DNA of 64,000 bases from Pyrodictiaceae archaeon (GTDB lineage Archaea > Thermoproteota > Thermoprotei_A > Sulfolobales > Pyrodictiaceae). The notes under the pieces were generated by a model that had not been told where the DNA came from, ran no database searches, and was given only the letters and a program-made list of their open reading frames with translations. Of this stretch, positions 1 through 8,870 are shown piece after piece (positions within the stretch are counted from its first letter, which is position 1; the number at the start of each line of letters is the position of its first letter). The stretch spans positions 314,880-378,879 of the forward strand of contig JALVSY010000007.1 in NCBI GenBank assembly GCA_027036135.1, read 5' to 3'. Position numbers and translations under genes: made by a program.

Positions 1-174
1 TCTTTATCTTACGGGAAAAGGCAAGTTTTTCTTAGTAGCTGGTAGGACTTAAGTATGCTATTCAGTATACTTCTTATGTGCTACCAGGGTGCGCTAGTAA
101 AAACCGTAGACTGTAGTAAGGGTAAGGGTTGCAGCAGTTATTAGCCCGGCTGTGTTAACACGTGCATCAAAAGA
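1..174. other. Upstream region of taw1, no gene seen
   Basis: No coding region is supported here. A short inverted repeat (AAGTAT at 51-56, ATACTT at 67-72) and an AT-rich CTTAAGTATG stretch near 48-57 could be part of a promoter. They lie about 120 bases upstream of taw1, further than usual for this genome. Confidence 0.3.
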
Positions 175-1335
175 GTGGGGGATAAGTGTTTGCAGCAAAT
201 AAGCCTGAGAACTGTTAGGGGCAAACGCTGGAGATTCCGAATAGATGACTTCCCTGAACCGTATAGAACTCTGTACAAGATCCTAGAGAAGCAAGGCTAC
301 ATAATAATTGGAAGGCATAGTGCCTATAAGAAGTGCCACTGGACACATGCAGCCATAGTCGAAGAACGCTTTTGCTATAAGTGTAAGTTCTATGGTATTG
401 CTAGCCACCAGTGTATACAGATGACACCAGCTGCTCTCTGGTGCTGGAATGCATGTCTGCATTGCTGGCGTTTGAGGCCAACTGATACACTTAAATTTGA
501 TGAAACAAAGCTACCATGGGTAGATGACCCCGAACTCATTGTTGAGGGGAGTATCGAGGCTCACAGAGAATCAGTTATGGGGTATCTTGGCCACCCACGC
601 CTCGATGACAGAATGCGTAAAAGAATAGAGGAAGCAATGAATCCGCGCCATGCCGCAATCAGTCTTACGGGTGAGCCCGCTCTATATCCGCGCCTAGACG
701 AACTCATCAAGGAGTACCATAGACGTGGAATAACAACGTTTCTCGTCACGCGGGGAGTAAGACCCGATGTTCTAGCCAACCTAGGAGAGGAGCCAACACA
801 GCTATATATAAGCATAGAGGCATGGGATAAGGATAGCTATAATAAGTTTAACAGACCGCTAGTACCGCGAGCATGGGAGCTTACCTGGAAAACACTAGAG
901 CTCTTACCAAGCTTTTCAAGTCCGACAGTGATAAGATTTACTCTTGTAAGGAGCTTCAATATCCACGACCAGGCACTCAAAGCCTGGGCAAAAATGGTAG
1001 AGGTATCCCAGCCAACATATATTGAGCTAAAATCCTATATGTACGTTGGCGCGTCTAGACAAAGGCTCAGAAAGGAGGATATGCTAAAACACTTAGAGGT
1101 ACTACGCATAGCCAAGAAATTCGCAGACATGACTGGATACAAGATAGTCTCCCAACAAATAGAGAGCAGAGTAGTCCTACTATCTAGACTTAATAAACCA
1201 ATCCGCGTCGGCGAAGGATGCCCCAAGGGATGGATTAAGGAGAAAGAACGACTAGAAGCTATGCTCGAGGAGCTTGAGAGACATCCCGAGCTGGAAGGCC
1301 TAGAGTACAAGATGGTTGAAGAAAGTAAGATCTAG
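175..1335 (+). CDS. taw1: 4-demethylwyosine synthase (archaeal TYW1/Taw1), radical SAM
   Basis: Radical SAM enzyme that condenses N1-methylguanosine-37 of tRNA-Phe with pyruvate to form the tricyclic 4-demethylwyosine, the first committed step of archaeal wyosine synthesis. The SAM cluster motif CxxxCxxCW is visible at C90, C94 and C97. A second cluster is supported by C54, C67 and C80, whose 13-residue spacing matches the second Fe-S site of the family. Residues 70-85 (KFYGI...QCIQMTP) are also typical. The length of 386 residues is a little above usual. The start is a GTG at 175; TTG at 190 is an alternative. It stands alone and ends convergently, touching the stop of the membrane-protein gene on the other strand. 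Confidence 0.93.
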   Translation: MGDKCLQQISLRTVRGKRWRFRIDDFPEPYRTLYKILEKQGYIIIGRHSAYKKCHWTHAAIVEERFCYKCKFYGIASHQCIQMTPAALWCWNACLHCWRLRPTDTLKFDETKLPWVDDPELIVEGSIEAHRESVMGYLGHPRLDDRMRKRIEEAMNPRHAAISLTGEPALYPRLDELIKEYHRRGITTFLVTRGVRPDVLANLGEEPTQLYISIEAWDKDSYNKFNRPLVPRAWELTWKTLELLPSFSSPTVIRFTLVRSFNIHDQALKAWAKMVEVSQPTYIELKSYMYVGASRQRLRKEDMLKHLEVLRIAKKFADMTGYKIVSQQIESRVVLLSRLNKPIRVGEGCPKGWIKEKERLEAMLEELERHPELEGLEYKMVEESKI

Positions 1336-2063
1336 GACTCTTCCTTCTTTTTTCTAAGCCCATATCTCTGTATTATCTCATATAGCCTCTTAGCCTTCAT
1401 AGTGTATAGCCTTATCCGGGTACCCTTAGGCTCTATTATCTCCACATAGCCTTTAGCCTCATTTACCTCTACTCTAGTACCCTCCGGCAAAGGAAAGCCA
1501 ATAATCCTCCCAAGTGACCCCTTAAGCAATATACCTTTATCCGTCACAACAAATCCCTTGGGAACCATTGGCACGATGAGTTTATCTCCAACACCACCAC
1601 GTCTCTGTATTAGGAAGCTTACTATTGTCATTAACTCGAAGAGCGAGAGCCATATGATAAACCCGGCAACAGTATTGCTGGGAGCACCAATACTCTTAAG
1701 TAACCCAACAAGGCTCTTGTAATAGTACCTCACGACATAGAATAATGGAAGATAGAGGATTAATACAACAAAGGACATCATTGATACCTTCATCTGCTTA
1801 GAATATAGAGCAAGAAGCTCCTCATCCTCCATCGCCAGCTGGAACGCGTTTTCCTCGCGTAGCAACTGCCTAGCTCTCTCAATATCGGCTCTCGTAACAC
1901 TTGTTTTAACGCCGCCACGTGCACTATATGCACTTAAACCCATCATTAAGCCTAGATAGATTAGGAAGAGAAGCCACACATACCTCGGAAACGCTACGAA
2001 AGCATAAGCGAGTATTACTATGTAGACCTGGCTTATAAGCATCATAGTGCGTCTCGATAACAC
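1332..2063 (-). CDS. Conserved archaeal membrane protein (DUF2208-like)
   Basis: A 243-residue integral membrane protein. Two hydrophobic helices lie at about residues 8-45 and two more at about 95-115 and 128-155, followed by a soluble basic C-terminal domain of about 80 residues rich in beta strand. The topology and N-terminus resemble the DUF2208 family of hyperthermophilic archaea, but I place it there from memory, so the family call is moderate. The start is GTG, preceded by an AGGGGG Shine-Dalgarno about nine bases upstream. Its 3' end meets the taw1 stop with no intergenic space. Function unknown. Confidence 0.6.
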   Translation of the reverse strand: MLSRRTMMLISQVYIVILAYAFVAFPRYVWLLFLIYLGLMMGLSAYSARGGVKTSVTRADIERARQLLREENAFQLAMEDEELLALYSKQMKVSMMSFVVLILYLPLFYVVRYYYKSLVGLLKSIGAPSNTVAGFIIWLSLFELMTIVSFLIQRRGGVGDKLIVPMVPKGFVVTDKGILLKGSLGRIIGFPLPEGTRVEVNEAKGYVEIIEPKGTRIRLYTMKAKRLYEIIQRYGLRKKKEES

Positions 2064-2139
2064 GCTACTAGACCCCCTAGAAACAGGGCTGTATAAGGCA
2101 CCCTATAAAATTAGACCCACCTGGAACTAGAATACCGCA

Positions 2140-2192
2140 ATGATGAAATAGAGGGGGCAGAGCAGCTATAATGCGATGAAGATCACGGCTGA
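2140..2192 (+). ncRNA. Possible C/D-box sRNA
   Basis: A perfect C box ATGATGA sits at 2140-2146. A CAGA that could act as a D' variant is at 2158-2161, a one-mismatch C' box GCGATGA is near 2173-2179, and a D box CTGA is at 2189-2192. The 53-nt total fits archaeal methylation guides. The D' box is non-canonical and the second guide is only about nine bases, so the call is weak. Confidence 0.25.
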
Positions 2193-2308
2193 GCGCTGAT
2201 AAGCCTCGGTGTGGACGAGCACTATCATTGCCCCATGTAGGGGCTGTACTAGGCCTGCGTGTAACCTCATCGGCTCCAAGTAGAGGTTAGCATAGGGTCC
2301 CGGGAATC

Positions 2309-2318
2309 CTTAAATAAA
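2309..2318 (+). promoter_or_regulatory. TATA element for tRNA-Thr
   Basis: CTTAAATAAA lies about 50 bases upstream of the mature tRNA 5' end. This places transcription start near 2340 and leaves a short 5' leader for RNase P. Confidence 0.5.
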
Positions 2319-2362
2319 CCGCTACTCGTACTTAACCGGAAACTCTATACATGGGATAACGC

Positions 2363-2470
2363 GCCGCCGTAGCTCAGCGGGCAGAGCACCGGCCTCGTAA
2401 GCACCCCGCTGCTGTCCGCGGGTTCCGAGGGAGCCGGGGGTCCCGGGTTCAAATCCCGGCGGCGGCTCCA
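2363..2470 (+). tRNA. tRNA-Thr(CGU) with a 32-nt intron, CCA encoded
   Basis: The acceptor stem GCCGCCG (2363-2369) pairs with CGGCGGC (2460-2466), followed by discriminator T and encoded CCA. The D stem is GCTC/GAGC. The anticodon stem CCGGC (2389-2393) pairs with GCCGG (2433-2437). The loop C-T-CGT-A-A gives anticodon CGT (threonine). The T arm is CCGGG-TTCAAAT-CCCGG. An intron of 32 nt occupies 2400-2431, or equivalently 2401-2432 because an A occurs at both junctions. It lies at canonical position 37/38 and needs the bulge-helix-bulge endonuclease. U73 is typical of archaeal tRNA-Thr. Confidence 0.95.
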
Positions 2471-2771
2471 CTGCGGGCCTTCTACCCCATTCCCCATCCC
2501 CTAACACTTTTCATAATTTCATAATAAAGAATTACAACACACTTCTTGAGAAAAACTTTTGCCTAGATGTCTAAGTAATGAGGGCTCCGCTACCCCGGAG
2601 AGAGACATCCCCCTCAGGGGTTCCTTTGGCATGACTTTCTTCATTGCCCCTAGTAGCTTCAAGGACTACATGGTCGCGTTTTGCTTCGTTTCAGGTAGTT
2701 TCTCGGTGTACCTGGTGCTATAGTTTTAGCGGATGCCCCTAGGAATAGTAGAGCGAGGAGGACAAAGAGTG
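2471..2771. other. Leader region upstream of the gcv operon
   Basis: About 300 bases without a gene. Two small hairpins are visible: CTCCG/CGGAG at 2585-2589/2596-2600, and CCCC/GGGG around a TCA loop at 2610-2620. A TATA-like TATAGTTTTA lies at 2720-2729, about 26 bases before a purine-rich leader carrying the gcvPA ribosome-binding site. Confidence 0.4.
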
Positions 2772-4145
2772 ATGCTACCCTGGGCACCAAGTGCTAATAA
2801 GAAAGACAGGGAGTATATGCTAAAGACTATTGGTGTTAGCGATGCCTTGGAACTCTATAGCGATGTGCCATCCAAGGCTTTGCTAAGGAAACCGCCCATG
2901 GTTGGTTTTGGAAGGATTCTATCCGAATGGGAGCTCATAAGAATGGTTAACGATATTCTTGACAAGAACAAGTACTTTACTTCACCGCCGCCCTTTCTAG
3001 GCGGGGGCATTTGTTTCCACTACGTACCCGCTGTTATAGATTCGGTGATTTCGCGTAATGAGTTCTATACCGCCTATACTCCTTACCAGCCTGAAATAAA
3101 TCAAGGCCTTCTACAAGCCTTCTTCGAGTATCAGAGTCTCATGGCTGATCTTCTCGAGATGGACGTAGTTAACGTGTCTATGTACGACTGGAGCACGGCG
3201 GCAGCCGAGGCGATGCTTGCTGCTTTGCGAGTTACGCGTAGAAAGAAAGTTCTCGTAGCCAACAATGTTCATCCCGAGCACCTAGAGGTTATTAGGACAT
3301 GGCTACTGGGTAAGAACGTTGAGATAAGAACCATAGGCTTTGATGAGGAGACAGGCACTATCAAGCTAGAAGAGCTAGAGAGAAATATAGACAATGGTAC
3401 CGCTGCAGTTTATATCGAGTCGCCCAACTACTTTGGAGTACTTGAACAAGGGCTAGAAGCTGTAGCGGATATAGCTCATAAGAATGGAGCACTCTTTGTT
3501 GTAGGAGTTGAACCACTGAGTCTCGGTCTTATACGGCCACCCGGGAGCTATGGAGCCGACATAGTTGTTGGTGATGCACAGCCTCTGGGTATTGGGTTAA
3601 ACTACGGCGGACCCTTGCTCGGCATCTATGCTACTAGGTGGGATAGGAAACTCGTAAGACAGATGCCTGGCAGGCTTATCGGCCTAACAAGGACAGTTGA
3701 TGGAGAGGAACAAGGCTTCGTAATGATACTACAGACTAGAGAGCAGCACATACGTAGAGAGAAAGCAACCTCAAACATAACGAGCAACGAGGCATTACTC
3801 GCTGTAGCTGCAGCGGCATTCCTCACACTCCTAGGCGGAAAAGGGCTAAGGGAATTAGCAAGAACTATATGGATCCGAAGCCACTATGCAGCTAAGAAGC
3901 TACGAGGTATCGGTGTAGAAGCACCGTATTTTAGCTCCGAGTTTTTCAAGGAATTTGTTGCGAGGTTCCCCAAGCCATATAGTGAGATACACAAGCACAT
4001 ACGCTCAAAGAGCATAATGGGTGGCCTCTATCTAGGCGATAAGCCACCACTCTATGATAAGCATTCAGCGCTTTTCTGCGTAACGGAGGCACACAGCAAG
4101 AAGGACATTGATCTCCTTGTTACAACCATAGGTGAGGCGCTATGA
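2772..4145 (+). CDS. gcvPA: Glycine dehydrogenase (decarboxylating) subunit 1, P-protein alpha
   Basis: Non-catalytic half of the split PLP-dependent P-protein of the glycine cleavage system. With GcvPB it decarboxylates glycine and passes the aminomethyl group to lipoyl-GcvH. Family sequence is clear along its length (FLGGGxxxHYVPAVID, YTPYQPEINQG, then the VGDAQPLGIGLNYGGP region). The frame is open upstream to an ATG at 2733, but I prefer ATG 2772. It follows a GGAGG about ten bases upstream, a TATA element at 2720-2729 predicts transcription start near 2750, and homologues begin at this point. It overlaps gcvPB by four bases (ATGA). No gcvT or gcvH is in the window. Confidence 0.93.
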   Translation: MLPWAPSANKKDREYMLKTIGVSDALELYSDVPSKALLRKPPMVGFGRILSEWELIRMVNDILDKNKYFTSPPPFLGGGICFHYVPAVIDSVISRNEFYTAYTPYQPEINQGLLQAFFEYQSLMADLLEMDVVNVSMYDWSTAAAEAMLAALRVTRRKKVLVANNVHPEHLEVIRTWLLGKNVEIRTIGFDEETGTIKLEELERNIDNGTAAVYIESPNYFGVLEQGLEAVADIAHKNGALFVVGVEPLSLGLIRPPGSYGADIVVGDAQPLGIGLNYGGPLLGIYATRWDRKLVRQMPGRLIGLTRTVDGEEQGFVMILQTREQHIRREKATSNITSNEALLAVAAAAFLTLLGGKGLRELARTIWIRSHYAAKKLRGIGVEAPYFSSEFFKEFVARFPKPYSEIHKHIRSKSIMGGLYLGDKPPLYDKHSALFCVTEAHSKKDIDLLVTTIGEAL

Positions 4146-5704
4146 CTGGGCTGAGAAAGGGATGGAGACAAGCCAAGTGGGAGGAACCACTAGTATATGA
4201 TATAGGTGATCCAGAGAGAACTGGCTACATAATACCCTTCAGGGATGAAGAAGAGGAAATGCTTAGAGAACTCGGCTCCGAGCCCGAGGAGGCGCTCAAA
4301 GGAAAAGGATTACTGCGGGAAGAAGCACCGCCGCTACCGGGTATGAGCGAGGTCGAGGTTGTGCGCCATTTTACTCGGTTAAGCCAAATGAGCTACGGAG
4401 TCGATGTTGGCCCTGTCCCGCTCGGCTCATGTACAATGAAGTATAATCCCAAGATTAGCGAGGCTATAGTAAGAGATCCTCGCATAGCTTATCTTCACCC
4501 ATACCAGGACGAGGATACCGTCCAAGGGCTACTAGAGATACTATACCTTCTTGAGAAGTGGCTCGCTGAGCTAACCGGAATGGATAGGTGCAGCCTACAA
4601 CTCCCAGCAGGTGCTGCTGGCGAGCTGACGGGCGCACTAATGATTAAGAAGTATTTTAGCGACCAAGGCGAGAACCGCGACGAGATGCTCATACCTGACT
4701 CGGCACACGGCACTAACCCAGCTAGCGCAGCCATGGCCGGATTCAAGGTAATAAGGATACCATCGACTCAGAGCGGAACAGTTGATCTCAAGGCCGTAGA
4801 AGCTGTACTAGGTCCCCGTGTCGCCGGGATGATGCTAACAAACCCCAATACCCTTGGTATATTCGAGGATAAAATACTAGAGCTGGCCGACATGCTTCAC
4901 TCTAATAACTCGCTACTATACTATGATGGGGCAAACCTCAATGGCATAATGGGGCTGGTAAGGCCAGGCGACATGGGCTTCGACATAGTTCACCTAAACC
5001 TGCATAAGACATTCTCAACACCCCATGGCGGGGGAGGCCCCGGAGCTGGCGTAGTGTGCGCCAAGGAGCCTCTCGTTGATTACCTGCCACGGCCACTAGT
5101 GGAGAAGAAGGGCGACAAATACTACTGGGATTATAGATGCGAAAAATGTATTGGTAGAATGAGGGCCTATTACGGTAATATAGTGCCTCTTGTAAAGGCG
5201 TTCCTCTACATAGCCTCACTAGGCGGAGAAGGGCTAAGAGAAACAGCTATACAGAGCGTGATAAACACGAACTATTTTATAGCCTTAATAAGAGGTGCCA
5301 AAGGCTACGAGCTGCCATATGATCCTACGAGGCCTAGGAAGCACGAGGTCGTTATATCAGCCAGGCCACTAGAGAGGGAGACGGGAGTAAGAGCACTCGA
5401 TGTAGCCAAAGCATTACTGGACGAAGGCCTGCACGCTCCCACGATATACTTCCCGTTAATTGTTGACGAAGCACTCATGATAGAATTTACTGAGTCGGAG
5501 CCCCGCTGCGAAATAGAGAGATACGCTAATGTCTTAAAGAAAATCGCTGAAAAAGCCTACAAGAACCCTGAGGAAGTCAAGAAGACGCCGCGAAACACGG
5601 CAGTAACTAGACTTGACGACGTAGCCGCTAACCATCCTAGAAGCGTTACACCAACATACAGGGTGCTACTCAGGAGGCTCAAAGGCGAGAAGCTAATCCT
5701 CTAG
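4142..5704 (+). CDS. gcvPB: Glycine dehydrogenase (decarboxylating) subunit 2, P-protein beta
   Basis: Catalytic PLP-binding half of the split P-protein. The Schiff-base lysine is K289 in NLHKTFSTPHGGGGPG, followed by the glycine-rich loop. Upstream are SCTMKYNPK (residues 96-104) and the DSAHGTNPASAA block near residue 186, both typical of the family. The length of 520 residues is normal. The start overlaps the stop of gcvPA by four bases, so the pair is translationally coupled and probably forms an alpha2-beta2 enzyme. The 3' end converges on the CxxCC protein gene. Confidence 0.95.
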   Translation: MTGLRKGWRQAKWEEPLVYDIGDPERTGYIIPFRDEEEEMLRELGSEPEEALKGKGLLREEAPPLPGMSEVEVVRHFTRLSQMSYGVDVGPVPLGSCTMKYNPKISEAIVRDPRIAYLHPYQDEDTVQGLLEILYLLEKWLAELTGMDRCSLQLPAGAAGELTGALMIKKYFSDQGENRDEMLIPDSAHGTNPASAAMAGFKVIRIPSTQSGTVDLKAVEAVLGPRVAGMMLTNPNTLGIFEDKILELADMLHSNNSLLYYDGANLNGIMGLVRPGDMGFDIVHLNLHKTFSTPHGGGGPGAGVVCAKEPLVDYLPRPLVEKKGDKYYWDYRCEKCIGRMRAYYGNIVPLVKAFLYIASLGGEGLRETAIQSVINTNYFIALIRGAKGYELPYDPTRPRKHEVVISARPLERETGVRALDVAKALLDEGLHAPTIYFPLIVDEALMIEFTESEPRCEIERYANVLKKIAEKAYKNPEEVKKTPRNTAVTRLDDVAANHPRSVTPTYRVLLRRLKGEKLIL

Positions 5705-6193
5705 AAGAACTTCTTCACCATATATCGTTTTTACAAGCTTTATTACGTACCTAGAATATTTATCAACAATATCCTTAGGAACCTGGCGTGCCCTCGGGCA
5801 CAAGGGGTCAATGATGACTCCTTCACCAGGAACATATACTAGAGGATACAACCTACACCCTAGAGGCCTATATGGATAAATCTTGCACCTACCAGTACGA
5901 GGATCTAGGAAAACACAATGCCCGTTCACGTTACGTAGCCGGGGTATCCTGTTTTCATCTACTTGGACGAAGTAGCTACGGGGATACCCTAGCTTCTCGA
6001 TACGCTCTATGTCTTCCTTTGTTAGCGGCATCTCAGTGTTATAGCAGCACTTAGCACAATACTTTCCTCCAGGTAGTCTGCAGTCAATATTGACCGAGAA
6101 GTGATCGCTAAAACCTGGTGAAGAGTACCCGCGGTCTTTCTTGCGATAATCTTTTCTCGATCTCCTCTCGTGAAGGTGCACTCTGGGCACCAC
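5693..6193 (-). CDS. YkgJ/UPF0153-type Cys-rich protein
   Basis: A small protein with the CxxCC...CxxL...CxxYPxRPxxCxxYP pattern of the YkgJ (UPF0153) family, thought to bind zinc or an iron-sulfur cluster; its role is unknown. Visible pieces are CAKCC near residue 46, CVFLDPRTGRCKIYPYRPLGCRLYP in the middle and CPRA near the end. The only usable start codons are GTGs at 6193 and just downstream, which makes the gene overlap the 3' end of the sugar kinase by 86 bases. The first ~40 residues are basic and not family-like, so a downstream non-standard start is possible. It converges with gcvPB with a 12-base overlap. Confidence 0.75.
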   Translation of the reverse strand: MVPRVHLHERRSRKDYRKKDRGYSSPGFSDHFSVNIDCRLPGGKYCAKCCYNTEMPLTKEDIERIEKLGYPRSYFVQVDENRIPRLRNVNGHCVFLDPRTGRCKIYPYRPLGCRLYPLVYVPGEGVIIDPLCPRARQVPKDIVDKYSRYVIKLVKTIYGEEVLLED

Positions 6194-7025
6194 GCTTCAT
6201 TATTTTAAGCCCAGCAGCTATGCTAGCAGCCCGTAGTGCCTCTGATATGTTCTTACCTTCTGCTATATACGAGTTAAGTACGGATATGAAAACGTCGCCT
6301 GCCCCAGTTGTGTCTACGACTCTGCCCTCGGTATAGGCCTCGACAAAGTAGTAGCCTTCTCTAGTAACGAGTACAGCGCCCTGAGCTCCCTTCTTAAGCA
6401 AAATGTAGGTAAGCCTTCCTCTAAGCTTTTGAGCAAGTTCCTCTGGCTCGGATGAACCAAATATGAGGTCTGCTTCTACACGGTTCACAGCAATTAGGTC
6501 TACTAAGTTTGTTACCTCGTTTAACAGTTTACTCCCATACTGCCGGGCTATGCGGCCCCCAGGATCATAGCTAATAAATGATGAACTAATGCTTCTGGTA
6601 GCGCGCTTTACTATCTCGGGTTCACGGCTTGCTATATGTAGAATATCTGCCTCCGTGCTTGCCTCGTCTCCTCTGAGTAATAGATTAGCGCCACGCATGG
6701 TAGCCATTGCCCGCTTACCGTTCTGCGAGACCAGGATAACTACTATGCCCGGTTGCTTATCCCTATGGATAACGACGTGGTCTGTTTTTACTCCACTCTC
6801 TTTTAGCGCCTCTAGGAGAAAGGCTCCAAGCCCCTGTAGCCCCAGGTGTCCCACCAAGTAGGCCTCGTGGCCAAGACGTGCAGCTGCTACTGCATAGTTT
6901 GCCGCCGCGCCGCCGGGCCCCATGTATAGCTCTAGTGCCGTAGCGTCTTCATCGGGTCCCGGTATGTGGTCAACAACTACGTAAATGTCGAGATTAATGT
7001 TGCCTATTGCAACATGCCTCTTCAT
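6108..7025 (-). CDS. PfkB/ribokinase-family carbohydrate kinase
   Basis: A 305-residue PfkB-family kinase that phosphorylates a sugar or nucleoside with ATP. The N-terminal signature GGAAANYAVAAARLG (about residues 33-47) and the C-terminal anion-hole and catalytic-base motif DTTGAGDVF (about residues 237-245) are intact. The substrate cannot be read from the sequence; archaeal relatives include ribokinase, nucleoside kinase and KDG kinase. ATG at 7025. It is divergent from metG, with about 100 bases between them, and overlaps the YkgJ-type gene downstream. Confidence 0.88.
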   Translation of the reverse strand: MKRHVAIGNINLDIYVVVDHIPGPDEDATALELYMGPGGAAANYAVAAARLGHEAYLVGHLGLQGLGAFLLEALKESGVKTDHVVIHRDKQPGIVVILVSQNGKRAMATMRGANLLLRGDEASTEADILHIASREPEIVKRATRSISSSFISYDPGGRIARQYGSKLLNEVTNLVDLIAVNRVEADLIFGSSEPEELAQKLRGRLTYILLKKGAQGAVLVTREGYYFVEAYTEGRVVDTTGAGDVFISVLNSYIAEGKNISEALRAASIAAGLKIMKRGAQSAPSREEIEKRLSQERPRVLFTRF

Positions 7026-7074
7026 AGCTACTCACGCATATGTGGTGCGCAGGTACGATGTAGTAAAGTGTTTA

Positions 7075-7120
7075 GAAATTTATTATTTGTCTGTGACGCG
7101 GCTATTTTAGCCCAGAGGGG
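7075..7120 (+). promoter_or_regulatory. metG promoter and ribosome-binding site
   Basis: A TATA-like TTTATTATT lies at 7079-7087 and predicts transcription start near 7110. The Shine-Dalgarno GAGGGG at 7115-7120 sits six bases before the metG ATG. Confidence 0.5.
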
Positions 7121-7126
7121 CAGGCT

Positions 7127-8851
7127 ATGGCGAAGTGGATTGTAGCGTCTGCATGGCCATATGTTAACAACGTCCCGCATCTAGGTAACCTAATAGGCTC
7201 TATATTATCCGCTGACGTTTTCGCTAGGTACCTTAGGCTAAAGGGTGAGGACGTTATCTTTGTTAGTGGTAGCGATGAGCACGGAACACCTATAGAGATA
7301 GAGGCTATTAAGAGAGGCGTACATCCTAAACAGCTAACCGATCAAGCGCATGAATATATAACAGCTCTCTTCAAGCAGTACGGTATTAGCTTTGACAACT
7401 ATACCCGCACCGAGAGCGACGTGCATAAAGAGTTCGTTAAAGAATTTATGATGAAGCTCTACAATAATGGTTATATCTTTACGCAGGACGATATTCTTCC
7501 CTATTGTCCACGTGACAAGATGTTCTTACCCGACCGCTTTGTTGTCGGAACTTGTCCCTATTGTGGCTACCCTAATGCGCATGGGGACCAATGCGACAAT
7601 TGTGGAAGACTCTTACACCCAACAGAACTAATAAACCCTAGGTGCGCTATATGCGGAGGACCCGTAGAGTTCAGGAAGAGCAAGCACTGGTTCTTCGACC
7701 TGCCAAAGCTACAAGAGAAGCTACTACAATGGCTAGAGAATAGCAATCTTCCACCAAAGGTCAAGAACTATAGCATTAATTGGGTAAAGGAGGGGTTGAA
7801 ACCCCGAAGCGTTACCCGTGACAACAAATGGGGAATACCTGCCCCCTTCCCAGGAGCAGAGGGGAAGACAATATACGTGTGGTTTGATGCCCTCCTAGGC
7901 TACATCTCTGCTACAAAGGAGTATGGGATCAGGATAAATGACCCAGAGCTCTGGAAACGTTATTGGTTCGGCAAAGAGACTAGAACTGTGTACTTCATAG
8001 GCAAGGATAACATACCGTTCCACTCCATAATATTCCCTGCAATGCTTATGGCTAGTGGCGATCCCTATGTACTGCCATGGTTTATATCAGCTACGGAGTA
8101 TCTCCTATTCAAGGGAGAACAATTCTCTAAGAGCAGGCGCTGGGGAATATGGATAGATGAGGCCTTAGAACTACTCCCTGCCGACTACTGGAGATTCGTG
8201 CTCATAAGGATCCGCCCAGAGACAAAGGATACCGACTTTACCTGGAAAGAACTCGTAAAGATAGTTAACAAGGACATGAACGACGATATCGGGAACTTCA
8301 TTCATAGAGTGCTAAGATTCACCGAGACCCGGTTCAATAGCACGGTTCCCGAGCCAGGCGAGTTCGGTGAAATAGACAAGGAGTACAGCGGGTACATAAA
8401 GAGTGCGCCGGGACGCGTCTCGGAGCAAATGGAGTCGTTCCGCCTCAAGCAGGCACTCGAGGAGGTCATAGAGCTTGCTCGTAGAGGGAACCAGTACCTA
8501 AACGCCAAGGCACCATGGGACGCTATAAAGAAGAACCCGAGCGACGCGGCTACAACAATCTATGTCTCCATAAATGCTGTAGCAACGCTCGCAGTCCTAC
8601 TAGCACCCTTCACGCCGAGCAGTGCTGAGAAGCTCTGGAAGATGCTGAACATGCCTGGCAGTGTGCACAAGAAGGGAGTATGGAGAGAGGTGGAAGGAAA
8701 GTTCCTAGTGAGTCCCGGGCACCGTATAGGGAAGCCGGAGCCACTCTTCCACAAGCTGCCAGCAGATTTTGCAGAGAAGGCACCCCAGCTATTAGAGAGC
8801 GCTCGTAAGAGGGTGATGGAGAAGCGGCCACCATTGCTGCGCTGGCAATAA
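7127..8851 (+). CDS. metG: Methionyl-tRNA synthetase
   Basis: Class I aminoacyl-tRNA synthetase charging tRNA-Met. The HIGH-type motif PHLGN is at residues 17-21 and the KMSKS-type loop appears as QFSKS near residue 335. Between them lies a double zinc knuckle of four CxxC-like pairs (about residues 127-175: CPRD, CPYC, CDNC, CAIC), as in archaeal and E. coli-type MetRS. The length of 574 residues corresponds to the catalytic and anticodon-binding domains without the C-terminal dimerisation/tRNA-binding domain, as is common in archaea, where that domain is a separate gene; none is seen here. ATG 7127 with a good Shine-Dalgarno. Confidence 0.96.
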   Translation: MAKWIVASAWPYVNNVPHLGNLIGSILSADVFARYLRLKGEDVIFVSGSDEHGTPIEIEAIKRGVHPKQLTDQAHEYITALFKQYGISFDNYTRTESDVHKEFVKEFMMKLYNNGYIFTQDDILPYCPRDKMFLPDRFVVGTCPYCGYPNAHGDQCDNCGRLLHPTELINPRCAICGGPVEFRKSKHWFFDLPKLQEKLLQWLENSNLPPKVKNYSINWVKEGLKPRSVTRDNKWGIPAPFPGAEGKTIYVWFDALLGYISATKEYGIRINDPELWKRYWFGKETRTVYFIGKDNIPFHSIIFPAMLMASGDPYVLPWFISATEYLLFKGEQFSKSRRWGIWIDEALELLPADYWRFVLIRIRPETKDTDFTWKELVKIVNKDMNDDIGNFIHRVLRFTETRFNSTVPEPGEFGEIDKEYSGYIKSAPGRVSEQMESFRLKQALEEVIELARRGNQYLNAKAPWDAIKKNPSDAATTIYVSINAVATLAVLLAPFTPSSAEKLWKMLNMPGSVHKKGVWREVEGKFLVSPGHRIGKPEPLFHKLPADFAEKAPQLLESARKRVMEKRPPLLRWQ

Positions 8852-8870
8852 CTGGTAGCGTGGCGAGACA

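Larger units (their letters stand above)
2064..2362. other. Intergenic region before tRNA-Thr
   Basis: About 300 bases without a protein gene. It contains a possible C/D-box sRNA at 2140-2192 and a TATA element for the tRNA at 2309-2318; both are listed separately. Nothing else was recognised. Confidence 0.4.

Noticed and set aside
2322-2507. Minus-strand ORF across tRNA-Thr (and similar plus-strand ORFs across tRNA-Arg)
   Set aside because: Translations such as PPPGFEPGTPGS are typical antisense readings of a tRNA T-arm, not proteins.
2583-2632. Glycine riboswitch before the gcv operon
   Set aside because: Tandem or single glycine-aptamer core not found; only two generic hairpins are visible, and archaeal examples are not expected.
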